From assembly GCF_027942865.1 (NCBI RefSeq), contig NC_134514.1, forward strand, positions 16,849,965-16,913,964: a DNA stretch of 64,000 nucleotides, in the 5' to 3' direction. Each line of letters starts with the position of its first letter. Position 1 is the stretch's first letter. The notes below the pieces were generated by a model. The model worked only from the letters and a program-made list of their open reading frames with translations. It did no database searches and was not told the DNA's origin. Made by a program: the position numbers and the translations under genes. Positions 23,941-40,880 of the stretch are shown piece after piece. This DNA comes from Odontesthes bonariensis. Lineage: Eukaryota > Chordata > Actinopteri > Atheriniformes > Atherinopsidae.

Positions 23941-24415
23941 TTAAATTTTGTGTTGGTTCGTGCTGTTATTTTGTCTTTGTTTGTTTCTAATTTGTGTGGC
24001 CGGTTTGAGTTTTTTGTGGCTGTTTTGCAACTATTTGCAGCTATTTTGCCTGTAGCAATGGTCTTTTTGTGTGTCCTCGCTGTTTCCTTTTAGAATTCTA
24101 AAAGCATTTATTTGTTTTCATTTTGCAGCTGGTTCTGTCTCTCTCATTGGTCAGTAGGCCTATGGATCTTTCTCTCTGTGTATGTGTTTATTTGTTTGTG
24201 ACTTCCAGTCTTCCAATCGTTTACATGTATTTAGGATATCTTTCATTGATTAGCATCTCTTTTTGGTATTTCATATCCTACTATAGTCACACATTGCTAT
24301 CATGTGACTCTTCGTAATCGTTTCGGGGAATTTTGTGTCTCTTTATTCTATTTTTGCTATTTTTGGTTGTTTAACTTTTCAACCGGAAAAGTTGACCAGG
24401 CCCTTGGGCATATTA
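23941..24415 (+). repeat. Degenerate TTTTGTGGC/TGTCTTT low-complexity array
   Basis: Loose units such as TTTTGTGGCTGTTTTGCAAC, TTTTGTGTGTCCTCGC and TTTTGTGTCTCTTT recur, and the block ends near CCAGGCCCTTGGGC. A similar pyrimidine/GTG-rich array ending in GGCCCCTTGG lies at about 43620-43950, so both look like decayed copies of one repeat family. No coding content. Confidence 0.45.
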
Positions 24416-24539
24416 GGTGATTGTAGTAATTAATTTAAGCTCTTACGGAAATTAAATGTCTATTTGTACTGCATTTCTCTTTTCTACGTAAATTTGGTAT
24501 CAATTTTCTGCTTTCTCCCTCAAATGTCCAACGTGGCTA

Positions 24540-24752
24540 ATAAAACTTGAACACAACACTACTAATACACTGATGACGTAGCACGCAACTGCCGTGTTTG
24601 GTTGTGTACGGGCAAAGTAAGCTAGGAAGGGATCAAGGAAACCGCTAGCATCGTAGATAAACACCCCCTAAGAGGTGTGAACCCAGCGAAACACACAGCT
24701 GTCACCATACCAAAAGAATCGTAAAAGAGTCCTTCACACTGCGAGGGTCAAC
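24540..24752 (+). promoter_or_regulatory. rab4b: rab4b promoter and 5' UTR region
   Basis: This block lies directly upstream of the rab4b start codon and is locally richer in CpG than its surroundings. It has no obvious TATA box, as is common for housekeeping genes. A CRE-like TGACGTA lies at 24574-24580 and an ETS-like AGGAAG near 24628. The transcription start cannot be placed exactly. Confidence 0.5.
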
Positions 24753-30711
<5,959 letters not shown>

Positions 30712-30756
30712 TGATAGGGCCACCCTCACCTGGGCCCACAGGCCCACACAGACCAG

Positions 30757-30771
30757 GCGCCCCCTACAGGT
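30757..30771 (-). promoter_or_regulatory. CTCF-like motif after the rab4b stop
   Basis: On the minus strand CCTGTAGGGGGCGCC matches the core CTCF pattern CCWSYAGGGGGCGC. It lies about 45 bp after the stop codon. Motif matching is by eye only. Confidence 0.4.
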
Positions 30772-32734
30772 TAGTGACAAGCCTTCAACTCGGGCCGTAA
30801 CAGAGCTACATTGAAATTAAATCCTTTCCCTGAACTTGATAAGAGCGTGCCAGTGATTAACTTTTGGTTTCTTCTCTTGTACATCTCAGCTCCAGGTGTT
30901 TTTTGGTGTGTGTGAACCTTCTCCCTGCTGTCTCAAAACACCTTAGATCACCACAATGAGTGGCTGTGGAGTATACTGCAACCCCTGACCCCTGATTTCT
31001 GGTAAGCATCTTTACCTGAGGGGGGGCAGTTTTGCCCCTGCATCTGGACAGGCCATCCTCTCAGAGTAAACTTGATGGAATCCTAAAGAAGGAACGTCCT
31101 CATCAGTTACTTACCAGACAAGGACAAGTCGAGGGTTGTTTGTATGGGCTTACCTACTGTTGTTTTATTTGTGCGCTTTTTCACTCTGGTTTTAGTAATC
31201 CCGATATGCTTTTCTGCATTTGCACATCATTGTCTGTAAATTATTATTAAGCTGTTTCAAGCAGTTTCATAAATCAGCGTCTCCTGATACGATTCCTGAT
31301 GGAAAAAATGAAAGCTTAAATGAAAAAGGATTCAGCCTGCCCTTGAAAGTGAATGCATGATAAAAACCTCTAAGGGTGTACTGTTAAAAGAAGTCAACTT
31401 GCACAGATGTTTGGGTTAAAAAATGATATTTAGGTGCAGTGTTGTTAGAAAAAAAGAAAAAGTCCTGTTGTTGTCAATTCTTTTCATTTGATCTGAAATT
31501 TGAAGCTGCTAATTAGTGGATTTTGGTCCATTCAGTCTCACAATCCCAAAATGTCTTGTCATTGAGTCTTAAATTGAGAATTTTTGGTTTGCATTACAAA
31601 TGCACTGTTATAATGTTAACTATTAGAGTTGGTTATATACTTGATATTGTGAATTTATAGTATATTATTCCCTAAATGTATCTTTAAAAAAAGGGGGGGG
31701 GGGATGAATGGCTCAATCAATCCACTCCACACCCACATGGGCACGTCGTGTCAAAAGCACAAAGAAGACAAAATCTGTTTGTTTTCCAAAAGTCCCAAAG
31801 TCTGTAGGTTGAGCTTTATCAGATCAAAATCTGTGTCTCTGGCCCCTAACACAGTGAAAGATCAGGCTTCTTCTCAAAACAATGTGTTAAACTCCTCCTG
31901 CTTGGCTTTTTCTCCATGACATCCCTTTGATCCGTGCTGCTTTACATGCACACGCTGTAGAAAGGACGTCACAGAAAACCAAACCACAGTTGGCTTTGCC
32001 TCAGTGTTGCTTTCTGGGCACCCACTCAGTTCCCTCACGAAGGTTTGATCATGAAAGATTGTATATGTTCTATATTAGTCACAATTATGTTTGTGACCTC
32101 GCAAGTAGTCACTTCTCATTGGTATGCACAGAAATATCTGTGCTGCAAACTGTCGCAGACCCAGATTTATTATTATTTTTTTACTCCTTCAATCAGACCT
32201 TGAAAAGAGAGAAACGGGGAGTTTCCATTGGAACATGGTTTGGTTACCTCTTTCCTTGAAACACTGACGGCATGGTTTGTGGTGCTGATGGAGGAAAATG
32301 AGGTTGGAAGTTAGTACCGTCCCAAACTCGGGCCCTTTGGATGAGTCACAGGCGCTGCCTCCGTCTGCATCACTGACAGCAGGTCGTTCTGACCCGAGGG
32401 GAGATCAAAACAAACTGCCTGCAAACGTATTTGTCACGTCTCTGTCCTTGAGTGTTAGCATGTGTTTCTCCAGCCAAAACATATGTTGAAACCCAAGCGA
32501 GTCAGCACACTGACGGGAGAAAGATGATTTGTACAAACACGAGACGATATAGGATATCAAGAGACAGATGGTCAAAACATGTTGCTTAAAAACAAAAAAA
32601 AAAACAACAACACTGCGTTGTGTGATGGTCTCTCTTCTGAAAGTGCACTTTTTCTTTGAAAACTTCATCTTTGTTCTGTTTATATGCTGTAACTATAGAA
32701 TTGTACATTTTATTTTACTCGAAGAGTATACTGT

Positions 32735-32740
32735 AATAAA
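32735..32740 (+). terminator. rab4b: Polyadenylation signal of rab4b
   Basis: AATAAA is followed within about 30 bp by a T-rich stretch (TTTTAATTGTAGATGTTTATTTC), a suitable downstream element. Confidence 0.6.
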
Positions 32741-32760
32741 GATTTTAATTGTAGATGTTT

Positions 32761-33730
32761 ATTTCTTACTGAATAACAACCGAGATTCCCTGTTTTTGTT
32801 GCGGTGCAAACTGCTGACGTTGACTTTGAGCTGTAGGCGGTTGCCGCCAGGACCTCTGATCACTCATATATACAAGATGCCGTTTATATGCATTTATCAA
32901 GCAATGTCAGTGGTTGAATACACTCGAATACAACTCCTCTGTACTCGAGTTGGCCTGCACCCATCTGCAGGTATTGCACAGTTCATAATGAGCAGTAGTC
33001 AGAATGGCCATATGAGCTGAATATCTTTTCACTTGTTCCAGTCTGGATTCAGTCCTTTGTTGCTTGGTGAATGATGTGATATAATCAACCTAAATACTAC
33101 TGTACATCTCCAGTAACCAAGAATGTAAATAAGATTTGTCTATTGAGGGTGAGTGTTGCTCATTGACTGTAATGATTATGCAATTCCCAGTAAAGTGCTT
33201 GTTTTTCAGTTAGTACGTTTTTATCATTAAGCTGCTGTTTATTTAGGTGCATCAGTCATTGAAAGTTAGCAAAGCCCACCGGTTCCTCGTGTTCGGCATT
33301 AACAAATCAGGTGTGTAGGCAGCCGACTTGACGGATCCTGAAATTTAACAACGGAATGTGAGGAAGTGATTCATGTACCTCCTTCGCGGTTAGTCAATCA
33401 CGTCATTTCGTTCAAAGGCCATCAGGTCGAGGTTAGGACATCAGACGACTCTTACCATGAGGAGTAAAATCCCCTCCGTGTCCAATTGTCTGAATTTATG
33501 CTCTTGGCTCGATGTAGTAACGACTAGAGTGGTTTAATGTAGCTCAAGTCGATATATTGACTGATTTATTGATCCTACTTTGGCTGTCGGGATGACCTCA
33601 TAACCATATTGTTTGATTTACTGCAGAAAAAGAACTTGCCACCAGATGGTGCTAAAGTACTGAGCAGAAAAATCTTAATTCATTTGGGTGCATCTCATAC
33701 AAACCAAAATGTGAAAGAAAGAAAGACAAG
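32761..33730. other. Convergent intergenic spacer between rab4b and ap2s1
   Basis: About 1 kb between the two tail-to-tail transcripts. It contains no coding exon. A CTCF-like sequence lies at 33638-33655. An alternative, later rab4b end near 33200 cannot be excluded. Confidence 0.5.
33638..33655 (+). promoter_or_regulatory. CTCF-like motif between convergent genes
   Basis: GCCACCAGATGGTGCTAA resembles CCACCAGGGGGCGCTA with three mismatches. It is placed between the 3' ends of rab4b and ap2s1. Matching is by eye. Confidence 0.35.
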
Positions 33731-33747
33731 GTGGGTCACTTGATCAG

Positions 33748-33753
33748 TTTATT
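33748..33753 (-). terminator. ap2s1: Candidate polyadenylation signal of ap2s1
   Basis: AATAAA on the minus strand. It is the canonical signal nearest the convergent gene, implying an ap2s1 3' UTR of about 1.3 kb (35094 down to about 33730). Earlier signals may also be used. Confidence 0.45.
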
Positions 33754-35094
33754 TACACAAAATGGGACGCACTGATGTAGATATTTGAATTGGAGACAGT
33801 TACACACATCTTCCATCAACAAACTCACAGACAAGAAGGGGAAGCGGTACATATTTCACTATTGTCTAATAAAGGACAAAAAATACAAAAGTTAAACTTC
33901 ATATGAAACCACCTGTGTGACTGGATAATGTTAGAATTAAGAATATGACAATTTCATGAATATTTATGTCCAGCAAAGACACCAATAAAAGCCAACTATC
34001 AGATTTTCAAGCAAACATCGTTTCTTTTACGGGATGCCGAAGGAATGTGTGGATCTGAAACAAACACTGAGCAAGGGCCACCTTTTGGGTTTAGACTGTT
34101 AATTTCACAATATTTCTTCACGAGATACGCTGCACGTACACACCACACAAAGCCAACGGCACTGCTTTATGTAAAATATACTTCAGATTCGTTTTGCTCC
34201 GAGTTGATAGTGTTTTAAGCGTGACCGACAAGCCCCATTAGAAGTCATAAAGAAGCGCGGCTGCCCGATCTAACATAACTTACATCGTCGTCATCATCCC
34301 CCCCTGAGGATGCCTGACACGGTGCAGGTTGTCATAACACATGGTCAAAATGACACTCACTTTGAGTACACTCCATTCACTAATGAACCTGCTGTACTGG
34401 GTCAATTGCTCAAAAGGGCTTTCTGCTCATAGTTTGCTTGGTCTGTAATCCAGATATAAAATGCATACCAGCCATGATGAATCCCATAATACTTCCAAGA
34501 CCATTTTTGGATGGATTTTTTTTTTTTTTTTTAAATGGCAGCTTCTTTTGAGTAATCAATGAAGGTATGGAGCTTGATAGGTACAGTAGTGCTTTTAAAT
34601 AAATGTTATGGGTAATGAAAGACAGAAGAGGAGGGCAGGAGCAAGCAGGGCAACACCGGCCTCTACACTTCAGAGATAAATGCAATGACAAACTGGTTAC
34701 TACATGAAATAACTAATCTCTGCAGCCGCTGGCTTCGGGAAAAGCAAACAGAATATAACGCTAGCTGTAACTTAGTACGTGAAATGTCCACACGTTGAAA
34801 TGTACTGTGCAAGCTCGATGACATCCGTAGCAGTAATACACGTACAGAGTTCTTTACAACATAAAGAAAACTATGGCCAACAGGTTAGCTGAGCTTGAAT
34901 ATCTATTTGTAAACAATATTCTCTTCTAAAAAGCCTCCCCCGGCTGAAGTTCTGGTAAGTGTCGGCTCTGTAGAGGCAGGGAAATGATGAGGTTCCTTTT
35001 CCAGAGTGATAGAAACGAGGAGATGGTTGGTTTGGGTGCCAGGGCAGCAGATAAGTGGGCAGGAAGGAAATATGTTGTTTTTTTTTTTGTTTTT

Positions 35095-38000
35095 TTACTC
35101 AAGAGACTGGAGCATGAGGAGCTGCTTAAGGACCTTGGTCTGACTGGTCTCCCTGATCTCTCCTGCTAGGAACATCTCATCCACCACTGTGTACACCTTG
35201 AAACACACACAAACAGTGGATCAGAGGACAGACGTGATGAAAGGAAGCCAAGAGGATTGAAACTGAGCACAAAAAACACAAAACCCTTGTGGATTTACCA
35301 AAAGGAATGAAAATGCTTTAAGTGGCCAAGAGTTGACACGTTCTCTAAAGAGGATTCTCGTCAGGCACAATTTCTTATGCGTTTAGCCGTCTTGACGGAA
35401 AAGAATCAGAAAAATACAGTATATGAATGAGAGCAGATGTGTTAGGTTTTTGGCTGTATTAACATACATTTATGCTTTATTGGTTTTACAAAAAGATGCA
35501 ACTTTGGACCATGTGTGGTGCTCAAAGGCACTTTTTGTGTGTGTTTCATGTAAGCACGAGATGGAACTAAAAACAGTACTGCTCTGCCTCTTGCAAACAT
35601 TACTTAACTTCCTGTCCTTATCATCAAAAAGTAAAACAGGAGTAAAAGCACATAAATTAACATATTACATGTTGAATTCAATCAGAGAATCGATGACCGA
35701 ATGAGTGAAAAAGCTCATGGAATTGTTTTTCATTGGCAGTTTCTGTTCAGAAGATGTTCGAGGTCAGCGGTGCCTCGTTAGGTTCATGCATGAGGCTGTG
35801 TAACAGAACACCACGAGCAGGTGGGGGAAGGAGCTCAGACTTGTTTATTTTGGCATCGTTTTCTCTACGGAGAATACAAAACTGGCCTTCATGAACATTT
35901 TGTAGAATAACTTGAAACTCCTAAGAAAAAAAAAAAAAGACGATAAACAAATAAAGAAAAATACAAGAATCTCTACCGTCCTTACCTTGTAGAAGTTGAA
36001 CACAAGGTCCAGTTCGCACACATTGTGGAAATACTCATTCAGCACCTTCCAGGAAGGAGAGGAAAGTATTCAGGTCAAACTTTTTGATTCACAGGATAAT
36101 GTACTTCAACAGGACAAAGATACACGATGAAATCCTTTTCAGACATGTGCGTTAGTGGCTTCATCAGACCTCTGTCATTCAGACATTTTTATGTTTATAT
36201 TCTTCATGGCTTAATTCAGACACCCACATCATGTCTGTGGGCGGAAAGAGCCATTCACATGAGACTGGACAGTTTGGTAATGAGGCTTAATGCAGGAGTT
36301 CAGGGCTTTCTTACAACATGTGACGGTACCATGACGATCTATATTAGCCTGATAAGTGAACTGTGGTGATGCAAAACAAATCAAAAATTAAATGTAATTT
36401 TATCTGAAAGATATTTTTCTGCAACATACTGCTAAGAGCTCTAATCAACGGGAAAACGATGAATTAGTGGAGTAGGAAGGTTTGGAAAGCATTGTTATTT
36501 ATAAAGTGAATTACACAGCATGTAGAATTCCTTTGGAAAAGCCGCTCATGGATCAATTCAAAACATTACACCCGTCCATTAATGTGAATGCAGACGGTTC
36601 AGACTGGATGATTAAACATTCTAATCCCAGTTTTATGAGAAAAGTGACCAGTTTCTCAATCATTCACAAAGAACACAAATGATGATTGTGATGATGATTA
36701 TTATGATATACCCTAACTGTGAGCTCAATATAACTTTATGATAACTGAAGCCAGTGTGTTTCGGAACCTGTGCTGAAATGCAGCACCATGCTAAATAGTT
36801 ATGGACCGACTCATCTGTCGCCCGTACAACAATACAATAATCCCAACCTGTAAATGAAATTTATACATGACGAGATGATTCAGTGGCCCGATCATTCAGT
36901 TCGTGTTGATAACACCTTATGTGTCTTTTGTAAGCTCCAAAAAAAAAAAAAAAAAAAAGAAGAAAAACTTGAACATTGAATAACAAACAATTTATTTTAT
37001 CCACTAAATGCCATTTGGCAGCAAACATTAGTTCCCACAAGAATCCAGCAGGTTTGACATTTAGAAGTTGCAAGTCACAAGAGGACAATAAATTCTGAAC
37101 AAAAATCATTAAAGACATTCCTGAAAACCACCAGACCGTGACAACTAAATCATCTCACTCCGCTTACTACATCTATATATATTACGTGTGTTTCAGTTAC
37201 CTCTACAAAGTTGTGGATTCCCTCGAGGTATGCCAGGTTATTATCAGTCACGTCCACACAAATACAGAAGTAGAGGCCAGCGTAACGTCGGTAAATGATC
37301 TTGAAGTTTCTGAACTGTAAGACCAAAACAGATAAATCCTTTTAATGACCGAGTTTCTTAGATTGTGACTACAACAGCAGCTCTACAAGGGTTTAAGCTC
37401 CCAGGCTTCGAGGTAAAGCATTACTTGTGTAAATACAATAACAGAAGCAAAAGGATATATTAAAAATGATCGGCAGATGACATTCTTCTTATTTTCTAAT
37501 GGTGTACAGTGGTGTACACAGCAGTGGGTCAAGTCGTGGTTTCCATTAGGCCTGTGTGATTTAAAAAGGCGTTATCAGAGGTTGTAAGCAAGGCTCTGTG
37601 TCCATGAACCCGTCGATTTAGTGAGACTTAGCACACTTGACTCGTTAAACAAAAGTGGAATATTCTAAATTCTTTACTTCCTGTCGATGTAGATTAACAG
37701 CAAATATACAGAATGGAACGATATGGCCCAGACGATTCCTTCGATCCTATTTACATTACATTACTGTTAAGCTGCAAATTTGGGGGGGGGGGGGAATCAC
37801 GACATTCAAGTCATGAGCATTAGGTGCTGTTTACACATACCCGGGTATTTTGAAAAACGAAGACCTTTCCCTTCGTTTGTGCCTTTCGTTTATACACAAA
37901 CGGAGTTTTTTCCTCTGAAAACGAAGCTAAAAAAAAACTCCGGCAAAAGTGGAGATTTTTTAAAAACTCCGTTTAGCGTTTGTGTGTAAACTGGTTGAAA

Positions 38001-40697
38001 GAGACGAAAACGGAGTTTTCATAATGGAATGCGGCGTTGTCGTCATAGTACAGAGCCCCGCCCCTAACCGCCATATTGGCAGGATGCTACCGTGATAACG
38101 CCACAGATTCTATAATAGTACAGATACGCCACTCACGGTGCATTTCCGGTTTCCAACGAGGCGATTTTGGTTGCAGTTCCACCCTTTTTCCACGTGGGGC
38201 GCTCAATTTTGGAGACCAGAATGAATGGAGTCCTATGGAGCTAAACGCCCTTTCGTGCCCTTATCTCAAGATATAATTTTTTCTCTAGTAATTCGAATGT
38301 TGTTTTCGAAAGAGGATGTTTAGAAAATACCCATGGCTGAGTTTTAGATTTTTAGAGCCACTCATTAGCTTAAAAAAAGGATTTGAAGTGTATATGACGT
38401 CATGCATAGCTTACGACCGGAGATGCCGCTTTACGGCAACAATCCTGCTTGTTGTTGGTCTCAAAGGCAGCAGCGTTTTCAAGGAAGAGCTGTAGTAAGC
38501 GAATGTGTGGTAACATCACAGATTCTTAGGCTGTGGTAACATAAGCGGAAAAAGTCCATCTTAATTCTGTTGTCGCTTGGTATGGAGCCAGCCGTCAAGC
38601 GATGCCTCTGGTCGTAATTCTGGTCGAGCGCTGTCATTAGCACAATGCTAGCGCGTGGTGGACAACAAGAAGCCAACCTGTTAGAAATCAAAGGGATATA
38701 TGTACTCGTTCAGTAGATTTTTGACTTGAAACCCATGTTGAGCTCTCAGAAACTACATTCAAATCTGAGCGCTCTTGAGGAGACTTAGGTGAAACTGACC
38801 ATTTGTAGCATCTAGCTCCATAGGGCCCCATTCATTCTGGTCTCCACCGACGCCCCCAGTGGAATTCTGGTGGAACTGCAGCCAAAAAGCCGGTACAATG
38901 GGGCTTAATAGAGAGTGGCAAGGCTGTTCGTTATAATGGCTGTGATAACGCCATTCATTGTTTATCTGGCAAGCATGGAGGTACTAGCAGCATTTCTGTT
39001 GTTGAGAGCTATACTCGCTTGTGTGATTTTGAAAATTACAGTCATACATTGTATTGAACAATAAAGACATTTTTCACGGCTTTAGCAGTTTTATAGTCCA
39101 GCGCAACGTGTAAAAGTAGCTCAGTCTTGCTATCAGTCCACACACATGAGCCTGGCGCCATATTTTCTTCTTGAAAAGGATCCGGAAGTTCTTCCTGTCA
39201 GCGGTTCTCTATTAGGCTTCTGATTGGCTTGTGTGGAATTCTCATTGTTCTAACACTGCCACCGTCAGGCTTGGCGTAATTTAACAGCTCTTGATAGCGT
39301 ATCAATGTAGACGTGGTTTTTTTTTTTTTTTAAACGGGGCAGTGTGCACCAAGTTTTTTTTTTAAAACGGGGCTGTGTGCACCAAGTTTTTTTTTAAAAC
39401 GGGGCTGTGTGCACCAAGTTTTTTTTTAAAACGAAGGTTAGAAAATATGCGTTTATCAAAATACCCGGGTATGTGTAAACAGAACCTTAGAAATGACAAT
39501 GGCTTCACGGCAGAAAGACAAGCTCTGTCGATAAAAGAAAACTACACCATCCATTTCCCTGAAATGCTGTTTTATTGATCAATGATAAATGAGTGAATTG
39601 TGGCCAATCTCCTATTTCAAATTCTCCTCCAAACAGGTGACAAACTGAATTCATAAAAATAGTCATATCTTCCAGTGTCTAATGTTTTAGTTTTCATGGC
39701 TAATGCAGAGTTGGTGCATTGTTAGTGCTTATGGTTCATGCAGACAAATGTTGGCCTTCATGCGGTCAGAGAGATTAGCACCGAACCCTCACAGACCTGG
39801 GCCGATGACATCATTTAAATCACAACATACACGTATTAGCCCTCAACATACCATATACCGGCAGCTAAATAAATTGCCAAGATTAATTAAATTAATCTTG
39901 ATAGTTGAGGTAGCCATAACAGACATATTTCGGGGTGATGGCGCTGAGCCACTGCCTGGCAAACAGGATCGAGCACAGGAAAGAATACAACCAATTATCC
40001 ACACATATAGCACTGACTAATCCCATACCTCCACAAAGTTAGTGTGCTTGGCATCCCTGACAGTGACCACAGCATGCACTTCCTCTATCAACTTCTGTTT
40101 TTCATCATCATCAAACTGCATATACCATTTGGCCAATCGCGTCTTCCCTGCTCGGTTTTGGATGAGGATAAAGCGGATCTTTGGAATAAAGGGAGACAGA
40201 AAGACAAACAGTTCAACCACAGCAAATTGCGTCTATTCTATAAGGGGAAAAAACACGTACATACAATGTGACATAAGTGGTCTTTACAGTCTCAGGCCTA
40301 TAGTATAAGAGTCATAAACGTTTTTGATATCTATCTATAGAGTTATCATAATACTGACCAGTATTTATCTAGAAGTAACTGTAGCTAAGTACTATTAGCG
40401 TTAGCCTGGCTAATGTACAATATAGCACAGATAAACCAAAACAAGTTGTTTTGACAACATAATTGTCTAAAACGTGACAGAAACAGAATCATTATCATAC
40501 AATCTATCTGACAAAGTGGTGGTTTGTCTCTGTGTTAGACATTGTGGCCTCAACTCTTCAGTCCAACTAGCTAACGACTTCTACTGACTAAATGAAGAGG
40601 TTATCTGTCGAGGTCTCAAGCGCTAGCAGACTAGTGGCAATACGCTGATGACAAGAAAAGCAAACATAAAAGGGTTCAATAATGACACATTTACCAT
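35095..40697 (-). CDS. ap2s1: AP-2 complex sigma subunit, five coding exons
   Basis: Coding exons on the minus strand are 40697-40695, 40178-40029, 37314-37201, 36045-35986 and 35196-35095, all GT-AG, totalling 429 nt or 142 residues, the family's exact length. The product is the small core subunit of the AP-2 clathrin adaptor at the plasma membrane; with alpha it binds acidic dileucine sorting signals during endocytosis. It begins [20 protein letters not shown] and ends [11 protein letters not shown]. Arg15, which contacts the acidic residue of the signal, and pocket residues Ala63, Leu65, Val88 and Leu103 are all present. Exon 1 contributes only the ATG, immediately followed by its donor. 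From memory of the mammalian protein, Thr74 and Gly83 replace Asn and Ala. Intron 2 carries a 1.66-kb mobile element. The gene converges on rab4b and diverges from the CpG-rich block at 44.5 kb. Confidence 0.97.
37780..37793 (+). repeat. Poly-G tract in ap2s1 intron 2
   Basis: A run of about 14 G residues about 30 bp outside the left end of the large intronic element. Confidence 0.8.
38104..38941. mobile_element. Nested inverted-repeat unit inside the intronic element
   Basis: GTGATAACGCCA occurs on both sides (38092-38103 and 38942-38953), as if the interval had been inserted there. Within it, 38144-38244 and 38814-38900 are inverted copies: both carry GCAGTTCCACC, GGAGACCAGAATGAATGG and CCTATGGAGCT when read in the same sense. 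The duplication is longer than usual for cut-and-paste elements, so the class is uncertain. Confidence 0.6.
39315..39436 (+). repeat. Tandem repeat, about 32-bp unit, three copies plus
   Basis: The unit is a T run followed by AAACGGGGC(A/T)GTGTGCACC and AAG. Three near-identical copies and a partial one lie just inside the right end of the intronic element. Near-identity implies recent expansion. Confidence 0.85.
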
Positions 40698-40880
40698 TTT
40701 CGTCTCCTAAATATGGTCGTTGGGGGACTCCAGAAAGCACGTTCCTGAGATAAAATGCACTCGTTTAACATTAATAGACAAGTACTTTCTTCAACCGCTC
40801 GTCCGCTATCTTCCCAAGCTAGCAGGAAGTAGAGGGCTACGCCAAGGTGCAATGGATACTGGGAGATGTAGTTTTTATTC
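40698..40880 (-). promoter_or_regulatory. ap2s1: ap2s1 promoter with ZNF143-like motif
   Basis: This block lies directly upstream of the single-codon first exon. On the minus strand ACTACATCTCCCAGTATCCA (within 40872-40849) resembles the ZNF143/THAP11 motif ACTACAAYTCCCAGMATGC, typical of TATA-less housekeeping promoters. An ETS-type core (CTTCCTGCT on the minus strand) lies near 40821-40829. The motif assignments are by eye. Confidence 0.55.

Larger units (their letters stand above)
30712..32760 (+). other. rab4b: rab4b 3' UTR
   Basis: No other gene intervenes between the rab4b stop and the canonical AATAAA at 32735-32740, so this block is best read as a roughly 2-kb 3' UTR. It includes an A/G homopolymer junction near 31685-31702 and a poly-A-like run near 32588. 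A GTTAGT donor at 30771 and a CTCAG acceptor at 30898-30899 could mark a 129-bp intron within it. Shorter isoforms may end earlier. Confidence 0.6.
37823..39486. mobile_element. 1.66-kb TIR element with nested insertion in ap2s1 intron 2
   Basis: The left end starts GGTGCTGTTTACACATACCC and the right end, in reverse complement, starts GGTTCTGTTTACACATACCC; the match continues through GGGTATTTTGA, about 31 bp with one mismatch. TTA flanks both ends (37820-37822, 39487-39489), the PIF/Harbinger-type target duplication. No transposase frame is present. Inside lies a second inverted-repeat unit and, near the right end, a tandem repeat. The outer element is probably a MITE enlarged by these events. 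The boundaries are seen directly; the superfamily is inferred. Confidence 0.78.

Noticed and set aside
32568..33020. 150-codon plus-strand frame across the rab4b 3' end
   Set aside because: Begins in an A-rich tract and crosses the polyadenylation signal; not consistent with a separate gene.
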